A stretch of 64,000 bases of DNA from Verrucomicrobiales bacterium. Lineage in GTDB: Bacteria > Verrucomicrobiota > Verrucomicrobiia > Limisphaerales > J093. The stretch is taken from contig JACKPV010000035.1 in the NCBI GenBank assembly GCA_024233305.1, forward strand, positions 123,863 through 187,862, written 5' to 3'. The translations under genes were made by a program, and so were the position numbers. The number at the start of each line of letters is the position of its first letter. Within the stretch, counting starts at the first letter, position 1. This document shows, piece by piece, positions 63,645-64,000 of this stretch. The notes below the pieces were generated by a model. That model was not told the origin of the DNA. It was given only the letters and a program-made list of their open reading frames with translations, and did no database searches.

Positions 63645-63881
63645 TTAGCTCCCGGAATCGGACGGCTTCCCACCGCGTCGCGCACGCCGCTTGAGTTTCC
63701 GAATTAGGGCCGTGTTGTGCGCGACCTCGTTCGCACGCTCCTCGGTTGATGCGGACGACAGACTCCCAACCCCAGTTTTCGAGAAAAGCGGCTCGGGCTC
63801 GTAGCGCAGGACCGTGTTCCTGGCCGCTTCCTGCAGGTCCTCCTCGCGGAGGTGTTTCAGCAGATCGGTCCGCAGTTTCAT
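63645..63881 (-). CDS. Uncharacterised small charged protein in CRISPR adaptation operon
   Basis: 78 residues from ATG (MKLRTDLLKHLREEDLQEAARN...), rich in Arg and Glu, with a helical N-terminus and a C-terminal basic run (IRKLKRRARRGGK). It ends 2 nt before the candidate start of the next gene. I recognise no family. It could be an independent protein, or the N-terminal part of a single protein with the next frame if there is a sequencing indel or a frameshift. Confidence 0.45.
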   Translation of the reverse strand: MKLRTDLLKHLREEDLQEAARNTVLRYEPEPLFSKTGVGSLSSASTEERANEVAHNTALIRKLKRRARRGGKPSDSGS

Positions 63882-63923
63882 GGTCCATAGAATACGCCTC
63901 CCCCAGGCCGACCTCAAGCGCGC

Positions 63924-64000
63924 CTATCGGCCGAAGAGGGCCCGGAACAACTCCCTGGCCCGCTGTTCCCCCTCCGGCGTCAGGGTCACGGACTTCGACT
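63924..64000 (-). CDS. C-terminal fragment of DUF6429-like protein (runs off window)
   Basis: Only the last 24 residues are present: SKSVTLTPEGEQRARELF followed by RALFGR and TAG. The pattern K-SV-LT-EG---A-ELF matches the end of the DUF6429 family as I know it. The gene extends beyond the right edge and reads toward the CRISPR operon, 42 bp before the next start. Confidence 0.4.
   Translation of the reverse strand, partial: SKSVTLTPEGEQRARELFRALFGR

Noticed and set aside
63645..63888. Start of the second small gene at an upstream ATG (63888), giving a 218-residue protein
   Set aside because: The first 80 residues would be an out-of-frame reading of the preceding small gene, with Arg/Gly/Pro-rich shadow composition.

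Overview
The window is GC-rich (roughly two thirds G+C by eye) bacterial chromosome. It most resembles a Verrucomicrobiota genome (Limisphaerales/Pedosphaera-like or Opitutae). The signs are a DUF1559-type pseudopilin, a DUF1552/DUF1592 (Planctomycete-type cytochrome) cluster, DUF4838 and sialate O-acetylesterase genes, BlaR1/MecR1-type receptors with carboxypeptidase-regulatory repeats, and a 15-kb gene for a giant secreted protein. This placement comes from gene content only; no rRNA or tRNA gene was seen.

Layout. 1-2.0 kb: a 196-bp MITE-like repeat, then an IS1380-family element with a frameshifted transposase. 2.0-10.1 kb: a ceramidase-like secreted enzyme, divergent purH, a peroxiredoxin/thioredoxin-fold gene with an in-frame TGA at the catalytic Cys position (strong selenoprotein candidate), a degenerate receiver-domain protein, a group-2 sigma-70 factor divergent from a CarH-like B12/light-type MerR regulator, and a DUF1015 gene. 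10.5-16.4 kb: a complete three-gene RND efflux operon. 16.4-23.5 kb: a decayed HNH gene, carboxypeptidase-regulatory-domain proteins, and a BlaR1-BlaI pair with its operator. 23.6-32.3 kb: secreted polymer/glycan genes (HExxH FG-GAP protein, DUF4838, pseudopilin, sialidase-like protein, sialate O-acetylesterase). 32.9-47.9 kb: one gene for a ~4,995-residue secreted protein containing a near-identical 621-bp tandem repeat. 48.2-55.3 kb: a Gfo/Idh/MocA oxidoreductase, a DUF1552-DUF4177-DUF1592 operon and an anchored hypothetical protein. 55.4-64 kb: a CRISPR array of about 73 repeats read on the minus strand, a leader, cas2, a cas4-cas1 fusion and two small uncharacterised genes translationally linked to the adaptation genes. 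The window ends inside a DUF6429-like gene.

How it works together. Many genes between 17 and 54 kb are exported, which fits a particle- or mucin-glycan-degrading lifestyle. The CRISPR part is an adaptation module only: no effector lies inside the window. The Cas4-Cas1 fusion points to subtype I-G (formerly I-U) or V-B, and the repeat architecture favours type I. The most noteworthy items are the UGA-containing peroxiredoxin with a SECIS-like hairpin, the two small genes upstream of cas4-cas1 (one lacking a canonical start codon), a four-copy 196-bp repeat family, and islands of indel-bearing repeats in the middle of the CRISPR array.
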